From contig JBDUDA010000035.1 of NCBI GenBank assembly GCA_040003205.1, forward strand, positions 1 through 17,251: a DNA stretch of 17,251 bases, given 5' to 3'. Positions within the stretch are counted from its first letter, which is position 1; each line of letters opens with the position of its first letter. The notes below the pieces were generated by a model, which was not told the DNA's origin, made no database searches, and saw nothing but the letters and a program-made list of their open reading frames with translations. The translations under genes were made by a program, and so were the position numbers. Shown here one piece after another: positions 6,557 to 14,887 of the stretch. Source of the stretch: JALYIM01 sp040003205. GTDB taxonomy: Bacteria; Acidobacteriota; Terriglobia; Terriglobales; Acidobacteriaceae.

Positions 6557-8452
6557 ATGGGTTGGCTTTCGGATTTTGGAAAGTCTGCGGCACCTTTAAG
6601 TTTTAGCTTTAGAACGTTGACCTTTTCGCACATGACGAAGCCGAAACTCTTTTGGAGCAGTTGGCGGGAGCGCTTAGTCGCGCTCCGGAATGTCCCGCCT
6701 GTTCTAAAAATTGTCTGGGAGTCAGGCCGCGCAGTCGTCACCTTCGGGCTCATCTTTCGGCTGTTCGCCGCCGTGCTGCCGCTGGCCGCTCTGACAATTG
6801 CCAAGTTCATCATTGACGGAATTGATCTTGCCCTGAGAACTCATCAGGCGATTCCGCGTCATGTATGGTGGCTGGTCGCGGCGGAGTTTGGCATCGCGAT
6901 CCTCGGAAACTTTCTAGGACGCGGCACCGACTATCTCGACGCGCTGCTGGCTGACAAGTACACACGGCACGTCAGCATTCAGGTAATGAAGCATTCAGCG
7001 GAACTGGATCTGATCGCCTATGAAGACCCGGTTTTTTACGACAGGTTAGACCGCGCGCGGGTGCAGGCCACCGACCGGTTGGCAATGATCCAGGCTATCG
7101 GACGACTCGTTCAGCAACTTATCACGACGATTTCGCTGTCGGTAGCCATTGTCATTTTTTCTCCCTGGCTGATGGTGTTGCTCATTGCCGGAGTGGTCCC
7201 AGCGTTCTTGGGTGAAACGCATTTCGCATTTCTGGGCTATGCGAAGAATTTTCGCCAAACTCCGATCCGCCGCCAGCTCGATTATTTGCGCGTGCTGGGG
7301 GGAAGCCGGGAAGCTGCCAAGGAACTCAAGCTCTTCGGGCTCAGTAAATTCCTCACCGAACGTTTCACCAAATATTCCGATCAGATCTACGAAGAGAACG
7401 TTCGCTTGTCTCGTCGCAGGTTGATTGCCGGTTCGCTGCTCTCGGTGATAGGCAGCTTGGGATATTACTCCGCCTACGTGTTCGTGATCTGGCGAACGGT
7501 GGCGGCTCCGCTGACCATCGGGACCTTCACGCTTTTGTCGGGCGCGATCTTGCAGGCAAGCAGCAACATCCAGCAGATTTTTTCGACGATTTCGGGAATC
7601 GCGGACCAGGCATTGTTCCTCACCGATCTGCTGGCATTTTTCGCGATGAAGCCGACCATCCAATCAAAACCGAATGCGTTGCCGGCGCCGCGTCCGATCT
7701 TGAAGGGATTCGATTTTCGAGGCGTTTCGTTTCGCTATCCCGGAAGTCCGCGGCTGATACTCGACAAGCTGGACTTCCACCTGCATCCCACGGAGCGAGT
7801 TGCTCTCATCGGCGAAAATGGACAGGGAAAGACCACTATCGTGAAATTAATCACCCGTCTCTACGATCCCACAGAAGGTCAGATACTGCTCGACGGCATT
7901 GACCTGCGTGAATATAGTCTGGAAGATTTGTATCGCGAGGTCGGAGTCATTTTTCAAGATTTTATGCGCTATGAGATGACCGCCAGCGAGAATATCGCAG
8001 TGGGACGCATCGAAGACCTGGCCAGCCCGCAGTTACTGCACGATGCCGCGCAAAAAAGCTTGGCTGACGCGGTCATCGAGAAACTTCCCGGACGCTATGA
8101 CCAGATGCTCGGACGCCGTTTCGATGGAGGCGTAGATCTTTCCGGGGGCGAGTGGCAGAAGGTCGCCTTGGCTCGGGCCTACTTGCGCGACGCGCAGCTT
8201 TTAATTCTCGATGAACCCACCGCAGCTCTCGACGCGCGTAGCGAATTCGAAGTCTTCCAGCGTTTCGCGGAGCTGACCACAGGGAAGATGGCATTATTCA
8301 TATCCCATCGTTTTTCTACCGTCCGCATGGCTGACCGCATTGTGGTGCTCGAGCATGGCAAAATTGCCGAAGAAGGTAACCACGCCGAATTAACTCGCCG
8401 TGGAGGCCGCTACGCCGAAATGTTCGAAATGCAAGCTGCTAGTTACCGCTAG
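6557..8452 (+). CDS. ABC exporter, fused membrane and ATPase domains
   Basis: This is a half-transporter of 631 residues (606 if it starts at the second in-frame ATG, 6632). The membrane domain spans about residues 50-365, with hydrophobic segments such as LIFRLFAAVLPLAALTIAKF and LSVAIVIFSPWLMVLLIAGV. The nucleotide-binding domain has Walker A GENGQGKTT (419-427), a Q-loop in VIFQDFMRY, signature LSGGEWQ (528-534), Walker B LLILDEP with D552 and E553, and the switch histidine in FISHRFSTV. It would act as a homodimer exporting a lipid, peptide or glycan. The downstream glucan synthase begins 12 bases after the stop, and its AGGGA ribosome site overlaps that stop, so the two are translationally linked. 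A role in glucan export, as for NdvA/ChvA, follows from context only; the FQDFMRY and LSGGEWQK variants also occur in exporters of unknown cargo. Neither candidate start has a good Shine-Dalgarno, and the first 25 residues may not be translated. Confidence 0.9.
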   Translation: MGWLSDFGKSAAPLSFSFRTLTFSHMTKPKLFWSSWRERLVALRNVPPVLKIVWESGRAVVTFGLIFRLFAAVLPLAALTIAKFIIDGIDLALRTHQAIPRHVWWLVAAEFGIAILGNFLGRGTDYLDALLADKYTRHVSIQVMKHSAELDLIAYEDPVFYDRLDRARVQATDRLAMIQAIGRLVQQLITTISLSVAIVIFSPWLMVLLIAGVVPAFLGETHFAFLGYAKNFRQTPIRRQLDYLRVLGGSREAAKELKLFGLSKFLTERFTKYSDQIYEENVRLSRRRLIAGSLLSVIGSLGYYSAYVFVIWRTVAAPLTIGTFTLLSGAILQASSNIQQIFSTISGIADQALFLTDLLAFFAMKPTIQSKPNALPAPRPILKGFDFRGVSFRYPGSPRLILDKLDFHLHPTERVALIGENGQGKTTIVKLITRLYDPTEGQILLDGIDLREYSLEDLYREVGVIFQDFMRYEMTASENIAVGRIEDLASPQLLHDAAQKSLADAVIEKLPGRYDQMLGRRFDGGVDLSGGEWQKVALARAYLRDAQLLILDEPTAALDARSEFEVFQRFAELTTGKMALFISHRFSTVRMADRIVVLEHGKIAEEGNHAELTRRGGRYAEMFEMQAASYR

Positions 8453-8455
8453 GGA
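8451..8455 (+). promoter_or_regulatory. Ribosome binding site overlapping the exporter stop codon
   Basis: AGGGA begins inside the TAG stop of the exporter (8450-8452) and lies nine bases before the glucan synthase ATG. This arrangement suggests translational coupling of the two proteins. A nearer GAAAGA (8459-8464) abuts the ATG and is too close to be the main site. Confidence 0.5.
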
Positions 8456-8464
8456 CCCGAAAGA

Positions 8465-11400
8465 ATGCAGCAGAATCGTATTTCCGAAATGATCGACGCA
8501 GAAGCGGACAATCCCGTGCCTCTTCCCGTCGACACTGCGCCCGAACTGGACGTCTTGCGATCCAGCGCAGCGCAGTTCTCTCGGGAATTGTTTCTGTTGC
8601 CGGACGTGAAAAAGTCGGCTTCGCTCCCCGAACGTGGGATCCGGCTTTGCAAGGCCTTCAGGCCTATTTTCCATTTAATCGCGTCCATTAGTAAGAACGA
8701 CGCTTCCGATGACCTCCGCTGGCTGCGTGACAATGTGAGTCTGCTAAGTTCCGATTTAGAAGATGCCACCGTTGCCGTTAAGACGTTACAGAGACTTCCA
8801 CATGTGAAAGGCGAACGTGGACATGGGGTTCCAAGAGTCGGCGCGGTCGCCGATTCGCTTTTACGCGCAAGCGGATTTCGATTCACCGATGAGACGTTCT
8901 CCGCGTATATCGAGGCCTTGCAGCGCCATGTTGTTCTGGATTTGAAAGAACTTTGGGCTCTCGTACCCCTCTTGAAATTAGTTTTGCTGGAAGAAATTGC
9001 TAAGCGAAGTAAGCTGGCACTCGCGAAACGAAGCGAATCGTTCGATTTGGCAGTCTGCATTCGCAGTCTGCGCGAAGTTGGCCAGGCGCCATGGAAATCA
9101 CTCATCGAACCTCTGATTGTGTTTGATCGCTCGCTGCGCCAGGATCCGGCCGGCGCATATTCGCGTATGGATTTTGAAAGCCGCGATCTGTACAGAAGTC
9201 AAATAGTGACGATTGCCGAACATTCCGACTTTAGCGAGGTACAGGTTGCCGATCAGGTGTTGTCTCTCTGCACCGCCGCGCAGCATCGCGGAGACAGCGA
9301 TCCTCGCAGGACCTTCCGGCAATCTCACGTTGGCTATTACCTGATCGCCGAAGGCGCGGACGCGCTTCATCAGAGCGTCGGCTTCAGAATGCCACTGGGC
9401 TATCGCATCGAAAGCGTCTTACGCGGCCATCCCGACGACTTTTATCTACCGGGAATCGAGATTCTGACTCTGGTAATCATGGCCGCAATGGTTTGGCTCT
9501 CGCTGGATACTCATAACTCTCTGCTCATGGTTTTGTTTTCTATCGTGGTTTTGCTGATGCCAAGCTCGCAGAGCGCGGTCGAACTAGTGAACTATCTTGT
9601 CACTTCATTGCTGCCTGCGCGAATTCTTCCCAAGCTTGAACTCCAGGACATTCCGTCCGATTGCGTCACCCTGGTTGCCGTTCCGACTTTGCTGATGAAT
9701 GAGAAACAGGTCCATAAATTGATTGACGACCTGGAAGTGCGATACCTGGGAAATCACGACGCGAACATCCATTTCGCTCTCGTAAGCGACTTGCCCGATT
9801 CCCGGGAAAAGGGAAACGAAGACGATCCACTGGTCGGCTTGTGCTCCCAGTTGATCGAAGAATTGAATGCGCGTTACGGTGATAAGGAAGGATCGTTCTT
9901 TTTCTTTCACCGCCATCGCGCTTACAACCCGCGTGAAGGGGTTTGGATGGGCTGGGAGCGTAAACGCGGAAAATTGCTGGACTTGAATAAGCTGTTGCGG
10001 GGAGAGAACGACCATTTCCCGGTTAAGACCGGAAATCTGGCACTGCTTCCAGCCATACGATTTGCCATCACGCTCGACTCCGACACCGAACTCCCTCGCG
10101 GATCGGCGCACCGCATGATTGGCACGCTGGCGCATCCGCTCAACCAGGCGATCATTGATCCGGAGCGCAATGTCGTCGTCGCCGGATACGGAATACTACA
10201 GCCCCGTGTTGGAGTCAGCGTCCAGAGCGCGGTCAGATCCCGTCTGGCGAGCATCTATTCGGGAGAAACCGGCTTCGATATTTACACTCGCGCGGTTTCC
10301 GACGTCTATCAGGATTTATACGGCGAGGGAATTTTTGCAGGCAAAGGAATCTACGAAGTGGGGACCTTACATCGCGTGCTGGAACGCCGGTTTCCTCGTA
10401 ATTCCTTGCTCAGCCATGATCTGATAGAAGGCGCTTACGCGCGTGCGGGACTTGTCAGCGACATCGAAATTATTGAAGATTATCCTTCCCACTACAGCGC
10501 TTACAATCGCCGCAAACACCGGTGGCTGCGGGGAGACTGGCAAATTACAGGATGGCTTTCGTCGCATGTGCCCGATGAGTCGGGCAAGAGCGTGCGAAAT
10601 CCCATTTCGCTGGTGGCGCAATGGAAAATCTTCGATAATCTGCGCCGCAGCCTGGTCGAGCCTGCAACCTTCCTGCTGCTGGTGCTGGGCTGGCTGATAC
10701 TTCCTGGCACTCCGCGCTATTGGACGACTGCCACTCTCTTCATTTTGTTTGTTCCGTCGTATTTCAGATTTGTGTTTGAACTCACCCGCGCTGCAATCGA
10801 ACGCAAATGGGTGATCGCAACCGACGCAGCTAATGCCCTCTTCACCGCAAACATAAATATACTTTTAACTCTCACATTTCTCGCTCACCAAACATTGGTT
10901 TCGCTCGACGCAGTGGCGCGGACCATGATCCGCCGCAGTTTCACGCGGCGAAGATTGCTTGAATGGGAAACTGCAGCCCAGGCTGAGAGCGGTGTGCGTA
11001 AGCGCACCTCGCTTGATATTTACTTGAATTGGATGCCCGCTCTCGCCCTCGCGATAGGCGCAATCTTGTGGCTACAGCATCGTCCAACATTTCTCGCTGC
11101 GTTTCCTGTGCTTCTGCTCTGGGCCAGCAGCAGACTGGTTTCAGACTGGCTGAATTTGCCACCGCGTCCGGTGCGGACGCAGACTTCCGACAAGGATGAT
11201 CATTTTCTCCGTCGCGCCGCTCTTCATACCTGGAGATATTTCGCAGAATTCAGCACCGCCGAGCATCAATGGCTGATTCCGGATAACGTGCAGGAGCAGC
11301 CGCTCGTTGTAGCGGCTCGTGTTTCCCCTACAAACATTGGATTTCTGCTCAATGCCCGTCAAGTCGCATGTGAGTTCGGATACCTGACTGCCCCGGAGTT

Positions 11401-12946
11401 CACTCAACAAACACTACGCACGTTGACCACAATCGCGCAGCTATCGAAATATCGTGGACATCTCTACAACTGGTACAACACGCAGACGCTTGCGCCGCTG
11501 CCACCGGCTTTTGTGTCATCAGTGGACAGCGGCAATCTGGTCGCTTCTCTTTGGACGCTCGAGCAGGGCTGCTTGCAGCAGCTTACTCGCCCTCTGTTTC
11601 AAGATCGTCTTGCGGAAGGGTTGTTGGATCATCTTCGAGTACTGGGCGACCGGCGCGCGCTATCGCGAAAAATCTTGTCTGGGCTGGAAAAGGAAAGCAA
11701 GGGAGAGGCATGGTTGCGGCACCTTCTCAAGCTGCCAGCCGCCTCGCTTGAAGTCACTCCGAAAGGCAACAAAACGAAACCCGGAGAGGACGTTTCATGG
11801 TTTGCGGCACAAGCCGGCGCCAGAGTTGCCAGTGTCACTCAAATGGTGAAGACTTATTCTCCCTGGCTGATGTCAGAGTTCGAAAGTCTTAAGGACGATC
11901 CCGCGATCGGGTTGCAAGCCAACTGGGAATGCTGCCCACTGGAAGATTTGCCTGATTTTATAGAAGTGCTTTCGGCCCGACTGACACCTGCCAGCGGCGC
12001 CGCAACCGACCGAAAAGATCTGCACCACAACTTGTTGACCTTGCTTCCGGACGCCCGGGAAAACGTCCTGCGTTTGATTGAGGAATTTCGGAGCGCGGCT
12101 TCTCAGGCAGGCAAGCTAGCGAATGCCATGGACTTCAGCTTCCTGCTGAACCCTCGCCGCAAGCTACTTTCGATCGGATTCGATGGGGACTCGCATCAAC
12201 TCAACGCTTCCTGCTACGACCTGCTTGCCTCAGAGGCGCGTATTGCAGTGTTCGCCGCGATTGCCAAAGAGGATATCCCGCAGGAAAGCTGGTTTCTGCT
12301 GGGACGTCTTCACACCGTCCAGGATGGCAGCCCCGTGCTGGTCTCGTGGACCGGCACGATGTTCGAATACCTCATGCCGACGCTGTGGATGCGCACCTAC
12401 GCGAACACTTTGCTGGAACGTTCGCGCGCCGCGGCCGTCGAGGCTCAGCAGACGTTCACTGCGCTAAAGCGCATCCCCTGGGGTATTTCGGAATCGGCAT
12501 ACGCGAAAACCGATGAAGCTGGAAACTATCAATATTATGCCTTCGGTCTTCCTCAGCTGGCGATGAACAAGGCAGATTTTAAAGCCCTGGTCATTTCTCC
12601 CTACTCGACGTTTCTGGCTTTGGATGTGGATCCCGCAGGAGCTTTGCGAAATCTGCGCGCGATGGCAGACAAAGGTTGGCTTGGAAAGTATGGATTTTAT
12701 GAGGCGGCCGACTTCAGTCCGTCACCGCAACGGTCGTGGCGAAAACGCTACGACTTGGTGCGCTGTTGGATGGCGCACCACCAGGGGATGACGCTGCTCT
12801 CCATAGCAAATTTCTTGCACGACAGCGTAGTGCAAGGTTGGTTTCACGCCGATCCGCGGGTGCAGGCTACAGAATTGTTGCTGCACGAGAAGCCGGTGGC
12901 ACACGTATTGCGCTCGAACACCGCGTATGGAAGCTCTGCGGATTGA
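8465..12946 (+). CDS. Cyclic beta-1,2-glucan synthase-like GT84 protein lacking GH94 domains
   Basis: This 1493-residue membrane protein matches the first half of cyclic beta-1,2-glucan synthases (NdvB/ChvB/Cgs, about 2800 residues). Order: a cytoplasmic N-terminal region (1-330) with the family segments LQRHVVLDLKELWAL and AYSRMDFESRDLYR; a membrane hairpin (331-375); a GT84 glucosyltransferase domain (about 380-700) with DSDTEL (D538, D540), HDLIEG (H651, D652) and RRKHRWLRGDWQ (682-693); further membrane segments (735-895); and a glycoamylase/GH189-like cyclization domain (about 915-1480) with NWYNTQTL, SVDSGN (D1021), MFEYLMP (E1301), GISESAY (E1343), GFYEAADF (E1413) and MAHHQGM. The known enzyme polymerises UDP-glucose and closes the ring by transglycosylation. 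The C-terminal GH94 phosphorylase domains, which set chain length in Brucella Cgs, are absent: the stop falls just after ATELLLHEKP, where the interdomain linker would begin. Linear or unusually sized product is possible. It is coupled to the upstream exporter. Confidence 0.9.
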   Translation: MQQNRISEMIDAEADNPVPLPVDTAPELDVLRSSAAQFSRELFLLPDVKKSASLPERGIRLCKAFRPIFHLIASISKNDASDDLRWLRDNVSLLSSDLEDATVAVKTLQRLPHVKGERGHGVPRVGAVADSLLRASGFRFTDETFSAYIEALQRHVVLDLKELWALVPLLKLVLLEEIAKRSKLALAKRSESFDLAVCIRSLREVGQAPWKSLIEPLIVFDRSLRQDPAGAYSRMDFESRDLYRSQIVTIAEHSDFSEVQVADQVLSLCTAAQHRGDSDPRRTFRQSHVGYYLIAEGADALHQSVGFRMPLGYRIESVLRGHPDDFYLPGIEILTLVIMAAMVWLSLDTHNSLLMVLFSIVVLLMPSSQSAVELVNYLVTSLLPARILPKLELQDIPSDCVTLVAVPTLLMNEKQVHKLIDDLEVRYLGNHDANIHFALVSDLPDSREKGNEDDPLVGLCSQLIEELNARYGDKEGSFFFFHRHRAYNPREGVWMGWERKRGKLLDLNKLLRGENDHFPVKTGNLALLPAIRFAITLDSDTELPRGSAHRMIGTLAHPLNQAIIDPERNVVVAGYGILQPRVGVSVQSAVRSRLASIYSGETGFDIYTRAVSDVYQDLYGEGIFAGKGIYEVGTLHRVLERRFPRNSLLSHDLIEGAYARAGLVSDIEIIEDYPSHYSAYNRRKHRWLRGDWQITGWLSSHVPDESGKSVRNPISLVAQWKIFDNLRRSLVEPATFLLLVLGWLILPGTPRYWTTATLFILFVPSYFRFVFELTRAAIERKWVIATDAANALFTANINILLTLTFLAHQTLVSLDAVARTMIRRSFTRRRLLEWETAAQAESGVRKRTSLDIYLNWMPALALAIGAILWLQHRPTFLAAFPVLLLWASSRLVSDWLNLPPRPVRTQTSDKDDHFLRRAALHTWRYFAEFSTAEHQWLIPDNVQEQPLVVAARVSPTNIGFLLNARQVACEFGYLTAPEFTQQTLRTLTTIAQLSKYRGHLYNWYNTQTLAPLPPAFVSSVDSGNLVASLWTLEQGCLQQLTRPLFQDRLAEGLLDHLRVLGDRRALSRKILSGLEKESKGEAWLRHLLKLPAASLEVTPKGNKTKPGEDVSWFAAQAGARVASVTQMVKTYSPWLMSEFESLKDDPAIGLQANWECCPLEDLPDFIEVLSARLTPASGAATDRKDLHHNLLTLLPDARENVLRLIEEFRSAASQAGKLANAMDFSFLLNPRRKLLSIGFDGDSHQLNASCYDLLASEARIAVFAAIAKEDIPQESWFLLGRLHTVQDGSPVLVSWTGTMFEYLMPTLWMRTYANTLLERSRAAAVEAQQTFTALKRIPWGISESAYAKTDEAGNYQYYAFGLPQLAMNKADFKALVISPYSTFLALDVDPAGALRNLRAMADKGWLGKYGFYEAADFSPSPQRSWRKRYDLVRCWMAHHQGMTLLSIANFLHDSVVQGWFHADPRVQATELLLHEKPVAHVLRSNTAYGSSAD

Positions 12947-12949
12947 AAT

Positions 12950-13031
12950 GGCTTTTGGCTTTTGGCTCTTGGCTTCTAGCTTTTAGCTCCTGGCTTCAAA
13001 GCTAAAAGCCAAGAGCCTAAAGCCATAAGCC
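12950..13031. repeat. Heptanucleotide-periodic inverted repeat (long hairpin)
   Basis: Seven tandem 7-mers of the form RGCTYYT (GGCTTTT, GGCTTTT, GGCTCTT, GGCTTCT, AGCTTTT, AGCTCCT, GGCTTCA) run from 12950 to 12998. They are followed by 7-mers of the complementary kind (AAGCTAA, AAGCCAA, GAGCCTA, AAGCCAT, AAGCC) to 13031. Positions 12950-12983 pair with 12998-13031 at 31 of 34 positions, around a 14-base loop. The element starts four bases after the glucan synthase stop and ends four bases before the stop of the convergent GH13 gene. It is placed to act as a bidirectional transcript end, although it lacks a clean T-run. Confidence 0.85.
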
Positions 13032-13034
13032 GTC

Positions 13035-14744
13035 TTACTTCGATAGCGATCCTACGTAGGCAGAGAACGGTTCCAGCGACATGTGTGAGAGTGCGCTGTC
13101 ATCCGACCCTTTGCCCACGGAATTGAACAGCGTATGCGCCGACTTACCGGTGAATCCCTGCGAGGTCAGATCAAAACTGGCGTCCTGCTTTTGACCCGAC
13201 ATATTAAGGACTACCAATACCGCCTGATCTTTGTATTTTCTGACATACGAAAGAACATTCGCGTCAGCTTCATTCACTGCGATATATTCGCCATCCAGCA
13301 GCGCTGGGTTTTTATGCCGCAGTGACAATAACTGCCGGTAGGCTTGCAGCACCGAGGATGAGTCCTTAAGTTCGCTTGCCACATTGTGGGTGGTATAGGC
13401 AGGCGAAACTGGCAGCCAGGGCTTGCTCTTCGAGAATCCGGCATTCTCTTCCGCGCTCCACTGCATGGGCGTGCGCTCTCCGTCGCGCCCTATTTCGTTT
13501 GGCCAGCCTGTACGCCCAATTGGATCTTTTACATCTTCTTTGCGCGTCGGATCATTGTTGGTCATGCCGATTTCTTCTCCGTAATACATAATCGGAGTTC
13601 CGCGGAGGGTGAGATACAGCGTTGCCATGAGCTTGGCTATCTGGTCGTTATGCTGTCCATCGCCGTAACGAAGGTAGGAGCGGGGAATGTCGTGGTTGCT
13701 GATTACAAAAACCGGCCATCCCCCCGCGGAATCGACAGCCCCAATCTGACGGCGAAATTCCGGCGGAGAGAGTTTATCTACTCGTGAAAACATGAAGTCC
13801 ATCGGCATCTGTAACTCGTTGTTATGCTCGCCATAGTATTGCTTCAGCTCGCTGATGTCCTTGGTCCAGGTTTCGCCGATGAGCACCGCGTTATTTTCGT
13901 CCGCCACCTTGCGCAGATCGCGCAGCGCCTCGTGGACTTCGGGAAGTTTGGTGTTATAAATCTGGTCGGTATTCGGATCGCCCTGCTTGTTCTTGCCTTC
14001 GAGCACGGGATTGTCTTTTAACTGCGGATCCTCAAACATCGTATCAACTGCATCTAGCCGAAATCCGGCCACGCCGCGCTTATACCACCAGCGCGTCACG
14101 TCAAACATTGCGGTTTTCAATTCAGGATTGCGCCAATTAAGGTCGGGCTGTCCCGCATAAAAGAAGTGATAGTAATACTGATTCGTCACCGGATCTATTT
14201 TCCATGCCGACCCGCCAAAAGTCGAAATCCAATTGTTCGGCGGCTGCCCCGGCCCTTTTCCATCGCGCCAGATATACCAGTCGCGCTTCGGAGACGTTTT
14301 CGACGATTTTGATTCCAAAAACCACTTGTGCTGGTCGGAAGTATGATTCACAACGAAGTCGAGGATGATTTTAATCCCCCGTTTACTCGCCTCCTGTTGG
14401 AGGTGATCGAAGTTGGCAAGCGTGCCATACATCGGATCAATATTTTCGTAGTCCGAAACGTCGTAGCCGAAATCAACTTGCGGAGATGGAAAGCACGGCG
14501 AAATCCAAATCGCGTCCACGCCAAGGTCCTTCAAATAATCCAGTTTAGACGCGATACCGTTAAGATCGCCAACCCCGTCATTGTTGCTGTCCGCAAAGCT
14601 TCGCGGATAGATCTCATAGAACACCGCATGCTGCCACCATTCATGACCCTCGGCGTCAACTTTCTTGGTTTGTGCGAGCGCTTGAGGGATTGAAATTATG
14701 GCGGCGAGTGCAACAAGAATTACTGGCAAATATCTGCGAAGCAT
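13035..14744 (-). CDS. Secreted GH13 alpha-glucosidase / alpha-amylase family enzyme
   Basis: From the ATG at 14744 this is a 569-residue protein with a signal peptide (MLRRYLPVILVALAAIISIP, cleavage probably after QALA). A complete GH13 catalytic barrel and a C-terminal beta domain follow. The conserved regions are present: DFVVNH (region I), GFRLDAVD with nucleophile D231 (region II), LIGETW with acid/base E291 (region III) and VISNHDIPR with D352 (region IV). The opening HAVFYEIYPRSFADSNNDG is typical of exo-acting oligosaccharide alpha-glucosidases rather than endo-amylases. The alanine after D231 (LDAVD) is more like alpha-1,4-active enzymes than the valine common in alpha-1,6-active ones, but this is only a hint. 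The frame is open to a TTG at 14771; the ATG is chosen for its AGGAGA ribosome site and immediate signal peptide. It lies downstream of, and in the same direction as, the debranching-like gene. Confidence 0.93.
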   Translation of the reverse strand: MLRRYLPVILVALAAIISIPQALAQTKKVDAEGHEWWQHAVFYEIYPRSFADSNNDGVGDLNGIASKLDYLKDLGVDAIWISPCFPSPQVDFGYDVSDYENIDPMYGTLANFDHLQQEASKRGIKIILDFVVNHTSDQHKWFLESKSSKTSPKRDWYIWRDGKGPGQPPNNWISTFGGSAWKIDPVTNQYYYHFFYAGQPDLNWRNPELKTAMFDVTRWWYKRGVAGFRLDAVDTMFEDPQLKDNPVLEGKNKQGDPNTDQIYNTKLPEVHEALRDLRKVADENNAVLIGETWTKDISELKQYYGEHNNELQMPMDFMFSRVDKLSPPEFRRQIGAVDSAGGWPVFVISNHDIPRSYLRYGDGQHNDQIAKLMATLYLTLRGTPIMYYGEEIGMTNNDPTRKEDVKDPIGRTGWPNEIGRDGERTPMQWSAEENAGFSKSKPWLPVSPAYTTHNVASELKDSSSVLQAYRQLLSLRHKNPALLDGEYIAVNEADANVLSYVRKYKDQAVLVVLNMSGQKQDASFDLTSQGFTGKSAHTLFNSVGKGSDDSALSHMSLEPFSAYVGSLSK

Positions 14745-14749
14745 TGGCG

Positions 14750-14755
14750 TCTCCT
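14750..14755 (-). promoter_or_regulatory. Ribosome binding site deciding the GH13 start
   Basis: On the minus strand this reads AGGAGA, five bases before the ATG at 14744. It favours that start over the in-frame TTG at 14771, which would place nine polar residues ahead of the signal peptide. Confidence 0.7.
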
Positions 14756-14800
14756 GATCGGCTGAACTCAACTGAGCAAACCCTGTAAGTTTAACTCCGG

Positions 14801-14828
14801 CCGGACGTTTGTGCGGGGAAAACGTCGG
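14801..14828 (-). other. Possible hairpin between the debranching-like and GH13 genes
   Basis: CCGGACGTTT (14801-14810) can pair with AAACGTCGG (14820-14828) over nine pairs with one bulged G. No T-run follows on either strand, so termination is doubtful. The 143-base spacer between the two minus-strand genes may instead hold a promoter or leader for the GH13 gene. Confidence 0.3.
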
Positions 14829-14887
14829 AGATTGGCGCGGCGATTTGCGAGTTCCCGTGATGCCTGGGAAGCCGGGCGGTTGCTTCG

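Noticed and set aside
7046..7663. Long antisense frame (205 codons) within the exporter gene
   Set aside because: It mirrors the coding strand; the protein is charged and low in hydrophobic structure, with no recognisable family.
9605..10135. Antisense frame (176 codons) within the glucan synthase gene
   Set aside because: It lies opposite conserved GT84 sequence and has no family features.
12736..13005. Plus-strand frame running from the end of the glucan synthase into the heptamer repeat, considered as a frameshifted continuation
   Set aside because: Its translation is a shadow of the real frame followed by repeat-encoded LLAFGSWLLAF; it has no GH94 similarity, so it does not support a broken full-length enzyme.
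13386..13787. Plus-strand frame (133 codons) opposite the GH13 gene
   Set aside because: Antisense to a well-conserved catalytic domain; no independent evidence of coding.
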